From Enterovibrio norvegicus DSM 15893 (GTDB lineage Bacteria; Pseudomonadota; Gammaproteobacteria; Enterobacterales; Vibrionaceae), in NCBI RefSeq assembly GCF_900115495.1, contig NZ_FOWR01000033.1, positions 1 to 59,527 on the forward strand: a DNA stretch of 59,527 nucleotides, in the 5' to 3' direction. The notes beneath the pieces are model-generated. The model searched no databases, was not told the DNA's origin, and saw only the letters and a program-made list of their open reading frames with translations. A program made the position numbers and the translations under genes. This document shows positions 34,891 through 43,883 of the stretch, in pieces (position 1 is the first letter of the stretch; each line of letters begins with the position of its first letter).

Positions 34891-34921
34891 AAAAAAGCAG
34901 GCCCCTTTAGAGGCCTGCTTT
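34891..34921 (-). terminator. Intrinsic terminator after the HEPN-like gene
   Basis: GCAGGCC/GGCCTGC stem with a run of six T residues on the minus strand, about 32 bp after the stop at 34953. Confidence 0.85.
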
Positions 34922-34952
34922 CACTTGTTTGTATTCAATTTTTAGAACGTGG

Positions 34953-35315
34953 CTAACTGCCGACAATGTGTCGCCAGTTTTCGATATAGAACCACACAGC
35001 ACCTGCTGTGACGGCAAAAATGAGGAAAAAGGCCATCCGCCAAATCATTCGATTACTGCGAGGCTGCAATTCTTTTTCGCACTGTTTGCAGGCAGAAACG
35101 AACCCGCGCATGTCATCCACTTCGTAGCCATCTTCATGCACAGCTTTGTTTCGGACGGTTGCGACAAACCTAAGTTTCGCAATCACATCATGGGGTAAGC
35201 GCTCTTGGCAGCTCGATACCAGCTCATGAAGCCCACGGCCTTGCGCGTGGTAGTGCTCCTTGAGCAGCCGTTCTAAACGACGACTATTTCTCACTACGAC
35301 AGCAATATCATCCAT
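34953..35315 (-). CDS. Small HEPN/DUF4145-like protein with a C-terminal membrane anchor
   Basis: A 120-residue protein. Residues 1-80 are helical and contain RNKAVH at 55-60, which fits the RNxxxH signature of HEPN-type or DUF4145 domains, where it can form a ribonuclease active site. Residues 91-110 form one membrane segment, with a short tail. The domain would be cytoplasmic with a C-terminal anchor. A ribosome site GGAGGTCAGC precedes the ATG. It stands alone between terminators, and no antitoxin-like partner is visible. Nuclease activity is not demonstrated by the sequence; the family may also be purely structural. Confidence 0.6.
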   Translation of the reverse strand: MDDIAVVVRNSRRLERLLKEHYHAQGRGLHELVSSCQERLPHDVIAKLRFVATVRNKAVHEDGYEVDDMRGFVSACKQCEKELQPRSNRMIWRMAFFLIFAVTAGAVWFYIENWRHIVGS

Positions 35316-35539
35316 GCTGACCTCCTTGGGCGTAGGGTCTCATACCCTTTATACCTTCATTTCATTAGCTTACGTCAATTCGACGGAAATGAGAAAATCC
35401 TTTAACTTCGTTTACATTCACTGCAACGACTGACTATATGAGTGCGATTGATCACGAAACCAATTGCACCAAGGTTTGCGCGGGTAGAGTCTGAAGTAGA
35501 CTCATGCTCGACTTCTTCAGGCCGGAACAGGAGAACACC

Positions 35540-35878
35540 GTGCCAATTTCTATGATTTTACTCTTAGTTGCGTTGGCCGTGATTTCGACAGTGTATTTTT
35601 TCCTGTCATTTCAAAAACACTCTCTCGGCAAAGGTGCAGAAGAACGCGCTATTGATATCCGCATCTTAGACAAACAGTCTGTTGCGCTGCCTTCTCCAGA
35701 GCAGCACGAAGATCCAGAAGAGTATTGGATCTACGTTCAACCTTTGGCTGGTGGCCCTAAGCGCGAATTCCAAGTGGGCGTTCATTACTACCATGCACTT
35801 CAGCCGGGTGATTGCGGCACATTGACCTACAAAGGGTTACAGTTCCTGCACTTCGCAAAGCTACAACGCGTCGATTAA
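35540..35878 (+). CDS. DUF2500 family protein (YhhM-like)
   Basis: A 112-residue protein with an N-terminal membrane segment (residues 3-20) and an exposed domain of the YhhM/DUF2500 family, ending with HALQPGDCGTLTYKGLQFLHF, as in E. coli YhhM. The GTG at 35540 has a strong CAGGAG ribosome site. The ATG at 35504 is in frame but less well placed and would add 12 charged residues before the membrane segment. Function unknown. Confidence 0.8.
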   Translation: MPISMILLLVALAVISTVYFFLSFQKHSLGKGAEERAIDIRILDKQSVALPSPEQHEDPEEYWIYVQPLAGGPKREFQVGVHYYHALQPGDCGTLTYKGLQFLHFAKLQRVD

Positions 35879-35900
35879 TGCCACACGGCAACACCACCCT

Positions 35901-35933
35901 AAAACGCGGAGACGAAGGTTTCCGCGTTTTTAT
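35901..35933 (+). terminator. Intrinsic terminator after the DUF2500 gene
   Basis: AAAACGCGGA/TTCCGCGTTTT stem with a 9-base loop and T run, 22 bp after the stop. Confidence 0.8.
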
Positions 35934-35960
35934 TTTAGCGCCGCCACTGGCCGTTTTGCC

Positions 35961-36962
35961 TTATGGCACCAGCCATGCCGTCCACCGCGATGACGAGAGC
36001 GCGCGGCTTGTCCAATAGGACAACACAAACACCACTAACGTCACTAATGGAATGGTCAGCCATGCCATATCAAACGTGCCACCCCATTCGCGAATAGGCC
36101 ACAAGAAAATCGGATGAATGAGATAAATCCCCAAAGATTGACGGCTTAATGCGACGAGACGTTGCTGATGCTTTGGTGAAATACGTTCAGCCCAATGTTT
36201 GCACAGCCCAAATACCATGGCTGCGATCAGCACGGTGTTGATGATTTTATAAGAGAACCACCCCGCACTGGTGTATTTCCCCTGTAATGCACTTTGGCTC
36301 AGCGCCGTGTATTCCGTGGCGATGAGCGCGAGAAGCCCAGCAAAGAGCAGCCCTTTGATTGGAATATCATTTCGATGAAGCGCCAATCCCAACAGTAAAT
36401 ACCCACCATAAAGCAGTAAATCTTCCACTATCCCTAAATTCAAACCTGCTAAGCGAAACGTACAAAGCGCAATCCACACCCCAAGCAAGGTATTAAAGTA
36501 ACGCGGGTCTTGGTGCTGAGCCGCAGGCCTAAGTAAGGGAATAACGACATACAGCGGCAGAAAATAGTAGAAAAAGCCGAGGTGATAATAAGTTTCTTGA
36601 GACGGAAACGTCGCTAGCCGCGCGATCGTTTCCGTCCAATTGACACCGTCTAACGAAACCGCCGCCAGCAGCCCATAAAACAAGGACCAAACAAGAAAGG
36701 GCACAAAAACCTTCATAACCCGACGACGGACAAAGTATGACGCTGAAAATGGCCGAGTGTCCGATAGCATTAATGCACCTGTAATCATGATAAATACAGG
36801 CACAGCCCATCGACTTGCGCCGTTGATCAACACCGCGGATACCCAATCAGAATCAGGAATTTGTCCTAACAAGTGACGATAGGGACCAAGGACATGGATG
36901 GCGATAACGGCGATGGCTGCTACAACGCGCAGCAGTTCAACGTAAAAGATTTTTTTCTGCAT
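35961..36962 (-). CDS. Acyltransferase family 3 membrane protein
   Basis: A 333-residue integral membrane protein of acyltransferase family 3, whose members O-acetylate or O-succinylate cell-surface sugars. It has about ten membrane segments. The N-terminal FYVELLRVVAAIAVIAIHVLGPY carries the conserved His of the family, and the RRRVMKVFVPFLVWS segment is typical. It most resembles the WecH branch, which acetylates enterobacterial common antigen in E. coli, but no polysaccharide genes are nearby, so the substrate is unknown. Confidence 0.85.
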   Translation of the reverse strand: MQKKIFYVELLRVVAAIAVIAIHVLGPYRHLLGQIPDSDWVSAVLINGASRWAVPVFIMITGALMLSDTRPFSASYFVRRRVMKVFVPFLVWSLFYGLLAAVSLDGVNWTETIARLATFPSQETYYHLGFFYYFLPLYVVIPLLRPAAQHQDPRYFNTLLGVWIALCTFRLAGLNLGIVEDLLLYGGYLLLGLALHRNDIPIKGLLFAGLLALIATEYTALSQSALQGKYTSAGWFSYKIINTVLIAAMVFGLCKHWAERISPKHQQRLVALSRQSLGIYLIHPIFLWPIREWGGTFDMAWLTIPLVTLVVFVLSYWTSRALSSSRWTAWLVP

Positions 36963-37211
36963 CTCTCTACTCTACCGCGAGTCTCCTTCCGTTACCTCTT
37001 TCCCCCACATAAATACTGTCATTTTTTAAGCAAATTACACTTGCCCCAATCGCTTTTTGATAAGAAACCCATGCCGTGGCATTTTTCCTGTTTTATCGAC
37101 AGGTATGTCAGAAAGATAGCGACCAGATACCGAGGCCTAGCGAATAAACGTGGGCTGTGACTTCATGGCAACTTGTTGAGTAACTAAACGAGAAGCAGTG
37201 GGAAAATAGTC
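36963..37211. other. Intergenic region upstream of pldB, possible small RNA locus
   Basis: No convincing protein gene was found. On the plus strand the region leads into a free-standing terminator at 37212-37243, which has no upstream gene on that strand. A small RNA of up to about 200 nt ending there is possible. I could not identify it as a known family. Confidence 0.25.
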
Positions 37212-37243
37212 AAACAGTCGGCCTATGCCGGCTGTTTTCTTTT
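37212..37243 (+). terminator. Free-standing intrinsic terminator
   Basis: AAACAGTCGGC/GCCGGCTGTTT stem with one T-G pair, a CTAT loop and TTCTTTT tail. No plus-strand gene precedes it within 1.2 kb; pldB starts 85 bp after it. It could end a small RNA, or an attenuated pldB leader if the promoter lies further upstream. Confidence 0.6.
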
Positions 37244-37327
37244 ACTGTTTGCCAACTCAATGCCACAAACGCAGGGCAGAAATGTCGACACATGATATGC
37301 TAAATAAAAACCCCAACGGGATTAGAC

Positions 37328-38347
37328 ATGGTAATTGAACACCCTTTTTTATTTACTCGCGAAACTGAGCTCACAGACGCCATGGAAGCGTCTATTGGGC
37401 CATTTTGGGCATCGCGTCAGCAGGGACAGTTCATAGGTAAAGACGGACTGCGCTTGCAGTGGTGCGCTTTTACATCGCCTGAGCACACCAAAGCCATTGT
37501 TGTGGTAAACGGCCGTATTGAGTGCGCAGAAAAATACCAAGAAATTTTCTATGACCTATTCCAGCAGGGGTACGACGTTTACAGCTACGATCACCGCGGC
37601 CAAGGCATCAGCCAACGTTTGGTGACGGGCAGCGATATCGGTCATGTTGTTCAGTTCGAAGACTACGTGGACGATCTCGAGACCTTTGTTGATGATGTGG
37701 TGACACAAAAAGTCCACCAGCAACGCATGATTCTGGCGCATTCAATGGGAGGCGCAATCGCCACCTTGTATGCAGCACGTAAACCAGCGGCCATTGATGC
37801 ATTGGCGCTGAGTGCGCCTATGCTGGGAATTAATCTTTCTCCATTGCTGCGTGTAACTGCAAAACCGCTATGCCGCGTACTTTCTCAGTTACAGCACCCA
37901 GCAGGGTTTGCACCAGGCCAAGTACCTTACTGGGCAAAACCTTTCAAACACAACCTGCTCACCCAATCTGAAGCGCGTTATCAGTGGTTCAGAGAGCTGT
38001 ATGAAGAACATGAGACAGTGCAGGTTGGCGGCCCAAGTGCGCAGTGGATTTGGCAAAGCATGACATCTTGCGAGCATGCCGTGAGCCTTGCAAAAGACAT
38101 CGACATGCCCATTTTAATGATACAAGCGGCCCGCGATGCGATCGTGTGTAACGAGAGCATGTTCCGTTTCTACCGCGACAGACAAGCGTCAGGTCAGCCG
38201 ATTCAATTCCAAATTGTGCCAGAGTCACGCCACGAGCTGCTGTTTGAACGTGATGAAATCCGCGACAAAGCACTGACGTATGTGCTGACCTTCTTCGGCG
38301 CGCAACAGCCCGATCAAGAAACCGTACCTCTCGAGCAAACGGCCTAA
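37328..38347 (+). CDS. pldB: Lysophospholipase L2 (alpha/beta hydrolase)
   Basis: Hydrolyses lysophospholipids at or near the inner membrane. The 339-residue alpha/beta hydrolase has YDHRGQGISQR, the nucleophile elbow AHSMGGAIA with the catalytic Ser near residue 140, a lid region with the typical YWAKPFKHNLLTQSEARYQWF, and the late His of PESRHELLFE. It is followed by yigL, the same pair as in E. coli. Confidence 0.94.
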   Translation: MVIEHPFLFTRETELTDAMEASIGPFWASRQQGQFIGKDGLRLQWCAFTSPEHTKAIVVVNGRIECAEKYQEIFYDLFQQGYDVYSYDHRGQGISQRLVTGSDIGHVVQFEDYVDDLETFVDDVVTQKVHQQRMILAHSMGGAIATLYAARKPAAIDALALSAPMLGINLSPLLRVTAKPLCRVLSQLQHPAGFAPGQVPYWAKPFKHNLLTQSEARYQWFRELYEEHETVQVGGPSAQWIWQSMTSCEHAVSLAKDIDMPILMIQAARDAIVCNESMFRFYRDRQASGQPIQFQIVPESRHELLFERDEIRDKALTYVLTFFGAQQPDQETVPLEQTA

Positions 38348-38491
38348 CAGTGTTGCCGCAAGCCACCGCACGATATGACGGTTATTTCGACTAAACAGGA
38401 AAAAATAACCGTCACTTTGATCCCTTTTCTTTATCTCCACCTTGGATACACTGGTTAGGTTAAGAACATCTTCTCTCCTACCGAGGTTTCC

Positions 38492-39298
38492 ATGTACAAA
38501 ATCGTTGCGTCTGATCTTGACGGCACACTGCTGACACCCGACCACAAAATCGCCCCTTATACTCGCGACGTCCTTCAACGTCTTCACAACAAAGGCGAAC
38601 ACTTTGTTTTTGCGACTGGTCGTCACCACATTGATGTTGCCAGCATCCGCAAGAACGTGGGCATCCCAGCCTTCATGATCACCTCAAACGGCGCACGTGT
38701 GCATGATGCTGACGATAACCTCGTATTTAGCCGTAATGTAGACCCAGAGTTGGTGGCTGAGCTGATCAAGATGGTGAAAGACGACGAAACCGTGACCATT
38801 CACATATACCGTGAAAACGACTGGTTGCTGAACCGTGTTGATGAAGAACTGGCAAAATACCATAAAGAATCAGGCTTCAGCTTTACCGAGTTCGACTCAG
38901 AAAACCCGCCATTAGAAGACGTTGCGAAGGTTTTCTTTATTCGTCACGACCATGACTACCTAACGAATTATGAAAAAACCTTCACAGAGAAATTTGGCGA
39001 CCAAGTTAGCGTCGCGTTCTCAACGCCATTCTGCTTAGAAGTCATGGCAGCAGGCGTCTCGAAAGGTGAAGCATTGAAAGCCGTTGCAGAGCTGAAAGGT
39101 TTTAGCCTGGATGATTGTATTGCCTTCGGTGACGGCATGAACGACGTTGAAATGCTCAGTGCAGCGAAGAAAGGTTTGATCATGGAAACCGCCCACCCAC
39201 GCGTAAAAGCAACGCTACCAGACAACGAAGTGATCGGCAGTCATGCAGATGAAGCCGTTGCACGCTACTTAGAGAAACACCTGCTGAACGTGGAATAA
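38492..39298 (+). CDS. yigL: HAD-IIB sugar/pyridoxal phosphate phosphatase YigL
   Basis: A Cof-type haloacid dehalogenase phosphatase. E. coli YigL dephosphorylates pyridoxal phosphate and some sugar phosphates. The 268-residue protein has motif I DLDGTLL (nucleophile Asp9, acid Asp11), motif II ITSNGA, the motif III lysine in GVSKGEALK and motif IV FGDGMND. FATGRHHIDV and SNGARVHD align closely with YigL. It lies downstream of pldB and has its own terminator. Confidence 0.93.
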   Translation: MYKIVASDLDGTLLTPDHKIAPYTRDVLQRLHNKGEHFVFATGRHHIDVASIRKNVGIPAFMITSNGARVHDADDNLVFSRNVDPELVAELIKMVKDDETVTIHIYRENDWLLNRVDEELAKYHKESGFSFTEFDSENPPLEDVAKVFFIRHDHDYLTNYEKTFTEKFGDQVSVAFSTPFCLEVMAAGVSKGEALKAVAELKGFSLDDCIAFGDGMNDVEMLSAAKKGLIMETAHPRVKATLPDNEVIGSHADEAVARYLEKHLLNVE

Positions 39299-39369
39299 GG
39301 CCCGCGTAAGCGCCGCGCAATTTGACGATTGGACACGCGGTGCCATCTGCAGAGAAACATAGTGTGATT

Positions 39370-39400
39370 AAAAAGGCAGCCATTCCCCCGCTGCCTTTTT
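39370..39400 (+). terminator. Intrinsic terminator after yigL
   Basis: AAAAAGGCAGC/GCTGCCTTTTT stem with a 9-base loop, about 70 bp after the yigL stop. Confidence 0.85.
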
Positions 39401-39450
39401 CTTTGCCCGCCCGTTTCTTGCATCGATAGCGACAGCCTCAGCGAAACAAC

Positions 39451-39915
39451 TCAACGCCCTTTGCTTTCTGACATGGCGATGATTTCAAGCCACTGGCATT
39501 CAGTCAGCGGCATAATACTGAGGCGATTGCCCCGCTTCACCAATGGCATCTCTTCCAGTGCGGGGTTGGCTTTGATTCGCGCCAGCGACACATAATTAAG
39601 GTGTTGGCGGTAAGCGACATCCACCATGATCCAGCGCGGATTATCGAGCGCGCTTTTCGGGTCAAAGTAGTGGCTTTCGGGATCAAACTGGAAATGGTCG
39701 GGATATGCCTCTTTCACCACTTCCGCAATACCAACGACACCCACATCCTTGCAGGAGGAGTGGTAAATAAACGCCTTATCGCCCACTTTCATGCCATCAC
39801 GCATCATGTTTCGTGCCTGATAATTGCGCACACCTTCCCAGCAAGAGACCTTTTGCTGTTTTAAGGTGTCTATAGAAAAAGTGTCAGGCTCGGTTTTTAG
39901 TAGCCAATACGCCAT
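39451..39915 (-). CDS. EVE domain protein
   Basis: A single-domain EVE protein of 154 residues. EVE is a PUA-like fold related to YTH domains and thought to read modified bases. The N-terminal YWLLKTEPDTFSIDTL and WEGVRNYQARNMMR, then GDKAFIYHSSC and WIMVDVAYRQHL, are family hallmarks. Single-domain forms are widespread housekeeping-type genes; EVE fused to nucleases occurs in defence, but nothing like that is seen here. Confidence 0.92.
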   Translation of the reverse strand: MAYWLLKTEPDTFSIDTLKQQKVSCWEGVRNYQARNMMRDGMKVGDKAFIYHSSCKDVGVVGIAEVVKEAYPDHFQFDPESHYFDPKSALDNPRWIMVDVAYRQHLNYVSLARIKANPALEEMPLVKRGNRLSIMPLTECQWLEIIAMSESKGR

Positions 39916-39998
39916 AATTTCCCCGTAAACGATCCATTGATTAATCGGTGACCCACGGTTTTAACCCGTAACGAAAACAAAGAGAAGAGGAATCTCCC

Positions 39999-41552
39999 TT
40001 GTTGACCCAATATCGACAACGTCTCCAACTGCTCGGCAGCCTTTCTATGATCAGCGTGCTGTCAGCCTGTAGCTTATCGCCTTCTGAACCTGTTGAACTG
40101 GGTAATTCCGACCAGCTCGAGCAAGCGGCACAAACGTCGCCTTCCCATATCGCCGCTTCTCCACAACGCTTTATGTTGCGCGGCAATGTCACCCTAGGCC
40201 ACGAAGTCAGCGCTATCTCGCCCTGTGGCAGTAAAAACCAATATTGGCTTGAACTGGACGCTAACCTTGCGCAAAAAGGCACCATGATGACGCCAAGTCC
40301 TTATGCCAGCATCTACGGTGAAGTGATTGGTGAATTTGTTCAACCCGCCTCCGACGGCTTTGCTGCCGACTACCCCGCGGTGTTTAAAGTCAGCCAATTA
40401 AACCTGATTTCTGCTGAAATTGATGGCTGCAAGCAAGCGCGAAACAACACTGTCGCCGCCGGCAATGAGCCGTCATGGTCAGTGTCTATTGAAGGCAATA
40501 CACTCCATTTCAACCCACTTGGCGGCACGCCAGCGCGCTTTGCACTGTCAGATCGATCGCTCACGCCAACCACCCGCACCTACACCGCAAATGGCGCGAC
40601 CTTGACGCTCGACGCCAAGATCTGCAACGACACCATGAGCGACAGCCTGTATGGCTGGACAGCCACCTTTGATAGAAACGGAAAGACCTATAAGGGCTGC
40701 GCCACCTTGTCTGCCGATGACCCAACGCAAACGTGGGTCGGCAACTATCAAGGCGTAACACGTCTTGGCAGTACCTCGCTGAGCACCACTCTAACGTTAA
40801 ATGCTGATCATTCAGCAAAAACCACCTACCAAGAAGCGGGCGAATCCCCTATCGAGGAAACGGGCGTTTGGCAGCAAGTAAATGATCGCGAAGCCCATGT
40901 GATGATGACCCGTCATCAAGGGCGTTTTTTGGTCAGCGAGCGCGTGTTTACTCGCAATGGTTTTTCATTGCACGCGGACAGCGAAGTGGTCAATGGTCGA
41001 AAATACCGCCTTGGCAAAGAAGGGTTGAGTCTCTCTCTGATGGTCGGCAACCATGCAGAAGCCAGCAATGCGCCCGCCAAAAATGGGGTTAACGGCTCGG
41101 CGACTCGAAACCCGAAGGTCGATGCGGCGTTAAAAGCCTATTTGGGTGAAGCGCTCGATAAAATAGACCCCGTGACGTACCGCTGGCTGACACAAGATCT
41201 GAACCAAGACGGACAAGATGAATTGCTCGTGATAACCGATTGGTGTGGCAGTGGCGGTTGTACCTTACTGGTGTTCGCCAACAACAAGGGCGACTGGCAG
41301 TTCAACAGTCGTATCACACTGGTGCACTTGCCGTTTCAAATGAGCAATGCCACCAGCCAAGGTTGGCATAATCTGATCATGCCTGTGGGCGGTGGTGGCG
41401 CGAAACCAGCCACCCATGTGCTCAAATTTAACGGTCAACGCTATCCTGGTAACCCTTCCATAGCGCCAGAAGTCAGCAAGCCTGACAGCGCCGATACTTA
41501 CTTATTTGCTGACGGTATTTACCCTGCGCAGCAAGGCGTAACGTTACAATAA
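39999..41552 (+). CDS. Multi-domain outer-envelope lipoprotein (NlpE-like parts)
   Basis: A 517-residue lipoprotein; translation appears to start at a TTG (39999), preceded by GAGG, because the signal peptide and lipobox LSAC (Cys24) need it. Several parts follow. Residues of about 60-145 form a beta-rich region with a Cys pair, like the C-terminal domain of NlpE. About 150-235 has NEPSWSVSIEGNTLHF, typical of COG3650-type domains. About 245-345 (WVGNYQGV...GVWQQV) looks like an NlpE N-terminal copper-resistance domain. The last part has a calcium-site-like DLNQDGQDE and a WCGSGGC loop. It may sense envelope or surface stress; this is inference. It stands alone. Confidence 0.72.
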   Translation: MLTQYRQRLQLLGSLSMISVLSACSLSPSEPVELGNSDQLEQAAQTSPSHIAASPQRFMLRGNVTLGHEVSAISPCGSKNQYWLELDANLAQKGTMMTPSPYASIYGEVIGEFVQPASDGFAADYPAVFKVSQLNLISAEIDGCKQARNNTVAAGNEPSWSVSIEGNTLHFNPLGGTPARFALSDRSLTPTTRTYTANGATLTLDAKICNDTMSDSLYGWTATFDRNGKTYKGCATLSADDPTQTWVGNYQGVTRLGSTSLSTTLTLNADHSAKTTYQEAGESPIEETGVWQQVNDREAHVMMTRHQGRFLVSERVFTRNGFSLHADSEVVNGRKYRLGKEGLSLSLMVGNHAEASNAPAKNGVNGSATRNPKVDAALKAYLGEALDKIDPVTYRWLTQDLNQDGQDELLVITDWCGSGGCTLLVFANNKGDWQFNSRITLVHLPFQMSNATSQGWHNLIMPVGGGGAKPATHVLKFNGQRYPGNPSIAPEVSKPDSADTYLFADGIYPAQQGVTLQ

Positions 41553-41636
41553 GTGCACCCGTGTGCCGCCAGAGACCCAAGGTTGATGGCGGCATGCTCA
41601 TGTTAAGCATCAGCCTAACCACAGACCGAGGAACAC

Positions 41637-42296
41637 ATGGCGCCATCTTCTGATTCACCCTCAGCCCCCAACCCCTCAGGCATTCCCTCATCGGCAAAAC
41701 CTGCACCATGTTCTGGCTGTGGTTTTCACTACAACTGCCTGTGTGATGCAGTGCCAAGGCTCGACAGCAAAGTGCGTATTGAGCTATTAATGCACGAAAC
41801 AGAAACCGAGCGCGCCACGAACACAGGGCAATTGCTTGAAGCATGCTTGCCCTATTGTCGCCGCCATGTTTGGCAGCGAAAAGATCCGCCTATCGAATTA
41901 CTCACACTGTTGGCCGATCCTGCTGCAGAGCCCGTACTGGTCTTTTTAAGCGACGATGCCGTGCCGCTCGAGCAGATCACAGCGCGACGCTGCTCTAAAC
42001 CAGAAGCCAAACCTATTCATTTCATTATTCTGGATGCGACATGTCAGCAAGCGAAAAAAATGCGCAATAAGAGCCCGTGGCTGCAAGACATTCCCACCGT
42101 GGTCCTACCCTCAGGTTTAGTCACGGAATACAGCTTACGACGCAACCAGCCAGAGGGTGCGCTATGTACCTGCGAAGTCGGTATTGTTTTGATGAAGGCG
42201 ATGGGTGAGCTAGAAAACGCAGAGAAAGTAGACCAATACTTTCATCACTTTATGGACACGTTCGACGCCGACAGACAACACAAATCCGTGCGGTAG
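41637..42296 (+). CDS. DTW domain protein with an altered DTW motif
   Basis: DTW (TDD) proteins include the TapT enzymes that add an aminocarboxypropyl group to uridine 47 of tRNA. This 219-residue protein has an N-terminal Cys cluster (CSGCGFHYNCLC) for zinc, and ETERATNTGQLL and the late LRRNQPEGALCTCE of the family. The motif that names the family, normally DxTW, reads LDATCQQAKKM, so Cys replaces Trp. Whether it still acts on tRNA is uncertain. The first 25 residues are Ser/Pro-rich. The ATG has a GAGGAA ribosome site. Confidence 0.85.
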   Translation: MAPSSDSPSAPNPSGIPSSAKPAPCSGCGFHYNCLCDAVPRLDSKVRIELLMHETETERATNTGQLLEACLPYCRRHVWQRKDPPIELLTLLADPAAEPVLVFLSDDAVPLEQITARRCSKPEAKPIHFIILDATCQQAKKMRNKSPWLQDIPTVVLPSGLVTEYSLRRNQPEGALCTCEVGIVLMKAMGELENAEKVDQYFHHFMDTFDADRQHKSVR

Positions 42297-42374
42297 TCAG
42301 TGGTCTGACGCTTGCCTTTGTGCTGGTCTGACCTTAATGTTAGAAGATGGTGTCCGCAAAAGGGAAATGCACAC

Positions 42375-43817
42375 ATGGGCGTGGTATCAATGGCAAGTAT
42401 GGTTCCTGTTGAACAGCAAATTTCGGCGTTAGAAACGCAGTTTGCAACCTTGTTTGAGCACAGTAACGTCAATCCTGATGTGGCGTATGAAGATCGTATT
42501 CATGATCTCAATAAGCTACAAAAAGCACTCAAACAACACTACAAAGCACTCGTTGACGCCCTGTCTCAAGACTATGGCCACCGCAGCGACACTGACACGC
42601 TGATTGCAGATATCCTGCCGTGTTTCCAAATGCTGCGCTACACCAAGCGCAAGCTCAAGCGTTGGATGCGCCCATCATCTCGCTCAACGGGTTTGCTGCT
42701 CACCCCCGCATCCGTGAAGGTGCATTATCAGCCGCTGGGGGTTGTCGGCATTGTTGTACCGTGGAATTTCCCGGTGACACTCAGCATTATTCCGCTGATG
42801 ACAGCCCTTGCCGCGGGCAACCGCGTGATGCTCAAACTCAGCGAATTCACACCCAACACCAATCTCGTACTCAAAGCCATGCTCGGCGACGCATTCCCAA
42901 CAGAACAAGTGTGCGTGGTGGATGGTGAAGCGGCCGTTGCCAGTGCCTTCTGTAAACTGCCGTTCGATCACCTACTCTTTACCGGCTCAACGGAAGTGGG
43001 CAAAAAAGTGATGGAGGCAGCGTCAGCAAACCTTACGCCTGTCACCCTAGAACTCGGCGGTAAGTCGCCCGTTATCGTGGCACCCGACATCGACCCAGCC
43101 CTTGCGGCTGATCGCATGCTGTTCGGTAAAAACCTCAATGCCGGACAAATCTGCGTCGCGCCAGATTTCGTGTTTGTTCCCGAAGACTCGCTCGAGCCTT
43201 TTGTTGAAGCGCTGCGCGCAAAATGGCAGGCGGCATACCCCAAAGGCATTAACAGCAAAGACAGAACCGCCATCATTAACGATCGCCAGTTTTCTCGCCT
43301 TGAATCTTTGATTGATACCTCAAGGGAGATCAGCGCTACCGTCATCCACCTTGCTGAACCGGCCATCGATCGTGGCACGCGAAAAATGGCACTGCATCTA
43401 GTCGTTAATCCACCCGCTGACAGTGCCGTGATGCAACAAGAAATCTTCGGCCCGATTTTGCCGATCATTACTTACAAAGATGTGCACGACGTGGTCAGCA
43501 CCTTGCACCGCCAGCCTCGCCCACTTGCGCTGTATGTGATGACGTTTGATAAAGATTTTCAGCAACACGTTATCAAACACACGCACTCGGGGTCACTCGC
43601 CATCAATGACACCGTGGTGCATGTCGCCGTGGACGATGCGCCCTTCGGTGGCGTTGGTGCATCGGGCATGGGTAGCTATTACGGCATTGAAGGGTTCCGC
43701 ACCTTCAGCCACGCCAAAACCGTTTTCACGCGCGGGAAAATCAATCCTGGCAAACTGCTCACCCCACCTTACGGCAAATGGTGGCAAACACTGATGTTGA
43801 AGCTATTTTTACGCTAA
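42375..43817 (+). CDS. Aldehyde dehydrogenase, coniferyl-aldehyde type
   Basis: An NAD(P)-dependent aldehyde dehydrogenase that oxidises aldehydes to acids. Starting at the ATG at 42375 it has 480 residues; ATG codons at 42390 and 42399 are alternatives, while an upstream TTG frame to 42312 lacks family similarity. The cofactor site (GVVGIVVPWNFPVTLSI), FTGSTEVGKKVM, the catalytic base in LELGGKSPVIV and the nucleophile Cys in NAGQICVAPDFV are present. It belongs to the class that includes CalB and fatty aldehyde dehydrogenases and has a hydrophobic C-terminus (KWWQTLMLKLFLR). True substrate unknown. Confidence 0.9.
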   Translation: MGVVSMASMVPVEQQISALETQFATLFEHSNVNPDVAYEDRIHDLNKLQKALKQHYKALVDALSQDYGHRSDTDTLIADILPCFQMLRYTKRKLKRWMRPSSRSTGLLLTPASVKVHYQPLGVVGIVVPWNFPVTLSIIPLMTALAAGNRVMLKLSEFTPNTNLVLKAMLGDAFPTEQVCVVDGEAAVASAFCKLPFDHLLFTGSTEVGKKVMEAASANLTPVTLELGGKSPVIVAPDIDPALAADRMLFGKNLNAGQICVAPDFVFVPEDSLEPFVEALRAKWQAAYPKGINSKDRTAIINDRQFSRLESLIDTSREISATVIHLAEPAIDRGTRKMALHLVVNPPADSAVMQQEIFGPILPIITYKDVHDVVSTLHRQPRPLALYVMTFDKDFQQHVIKHTHSGSLAINDTVVHVAVDDAPFGGVGASGMGSYYGIEGFRTFSHAKTVFTRGKINPGKLLTPPYGKWWQTLMLKLFLR

Positions 43818-43825
43818 TCAGACAC

Positions 43826-43852
43826 GAAAAAGGCGCATATTGCGCCTTTTTG
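43826..43852 (+). terminator. Intrinsic terminator after the aldehyde dehydrogenase gene
   Basis: AAAAAGGCGCA/TGCGCCTTTTT stem with a TAT loop, 9 bp after the stop; symmetrical, so it may also act on the convergent aldo/keto reductase transcript. Confidence 0.88.
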
Positions 43853-43883
43853 CTCACTCTTTTCAGGCATCCCCAAAGAGCGC

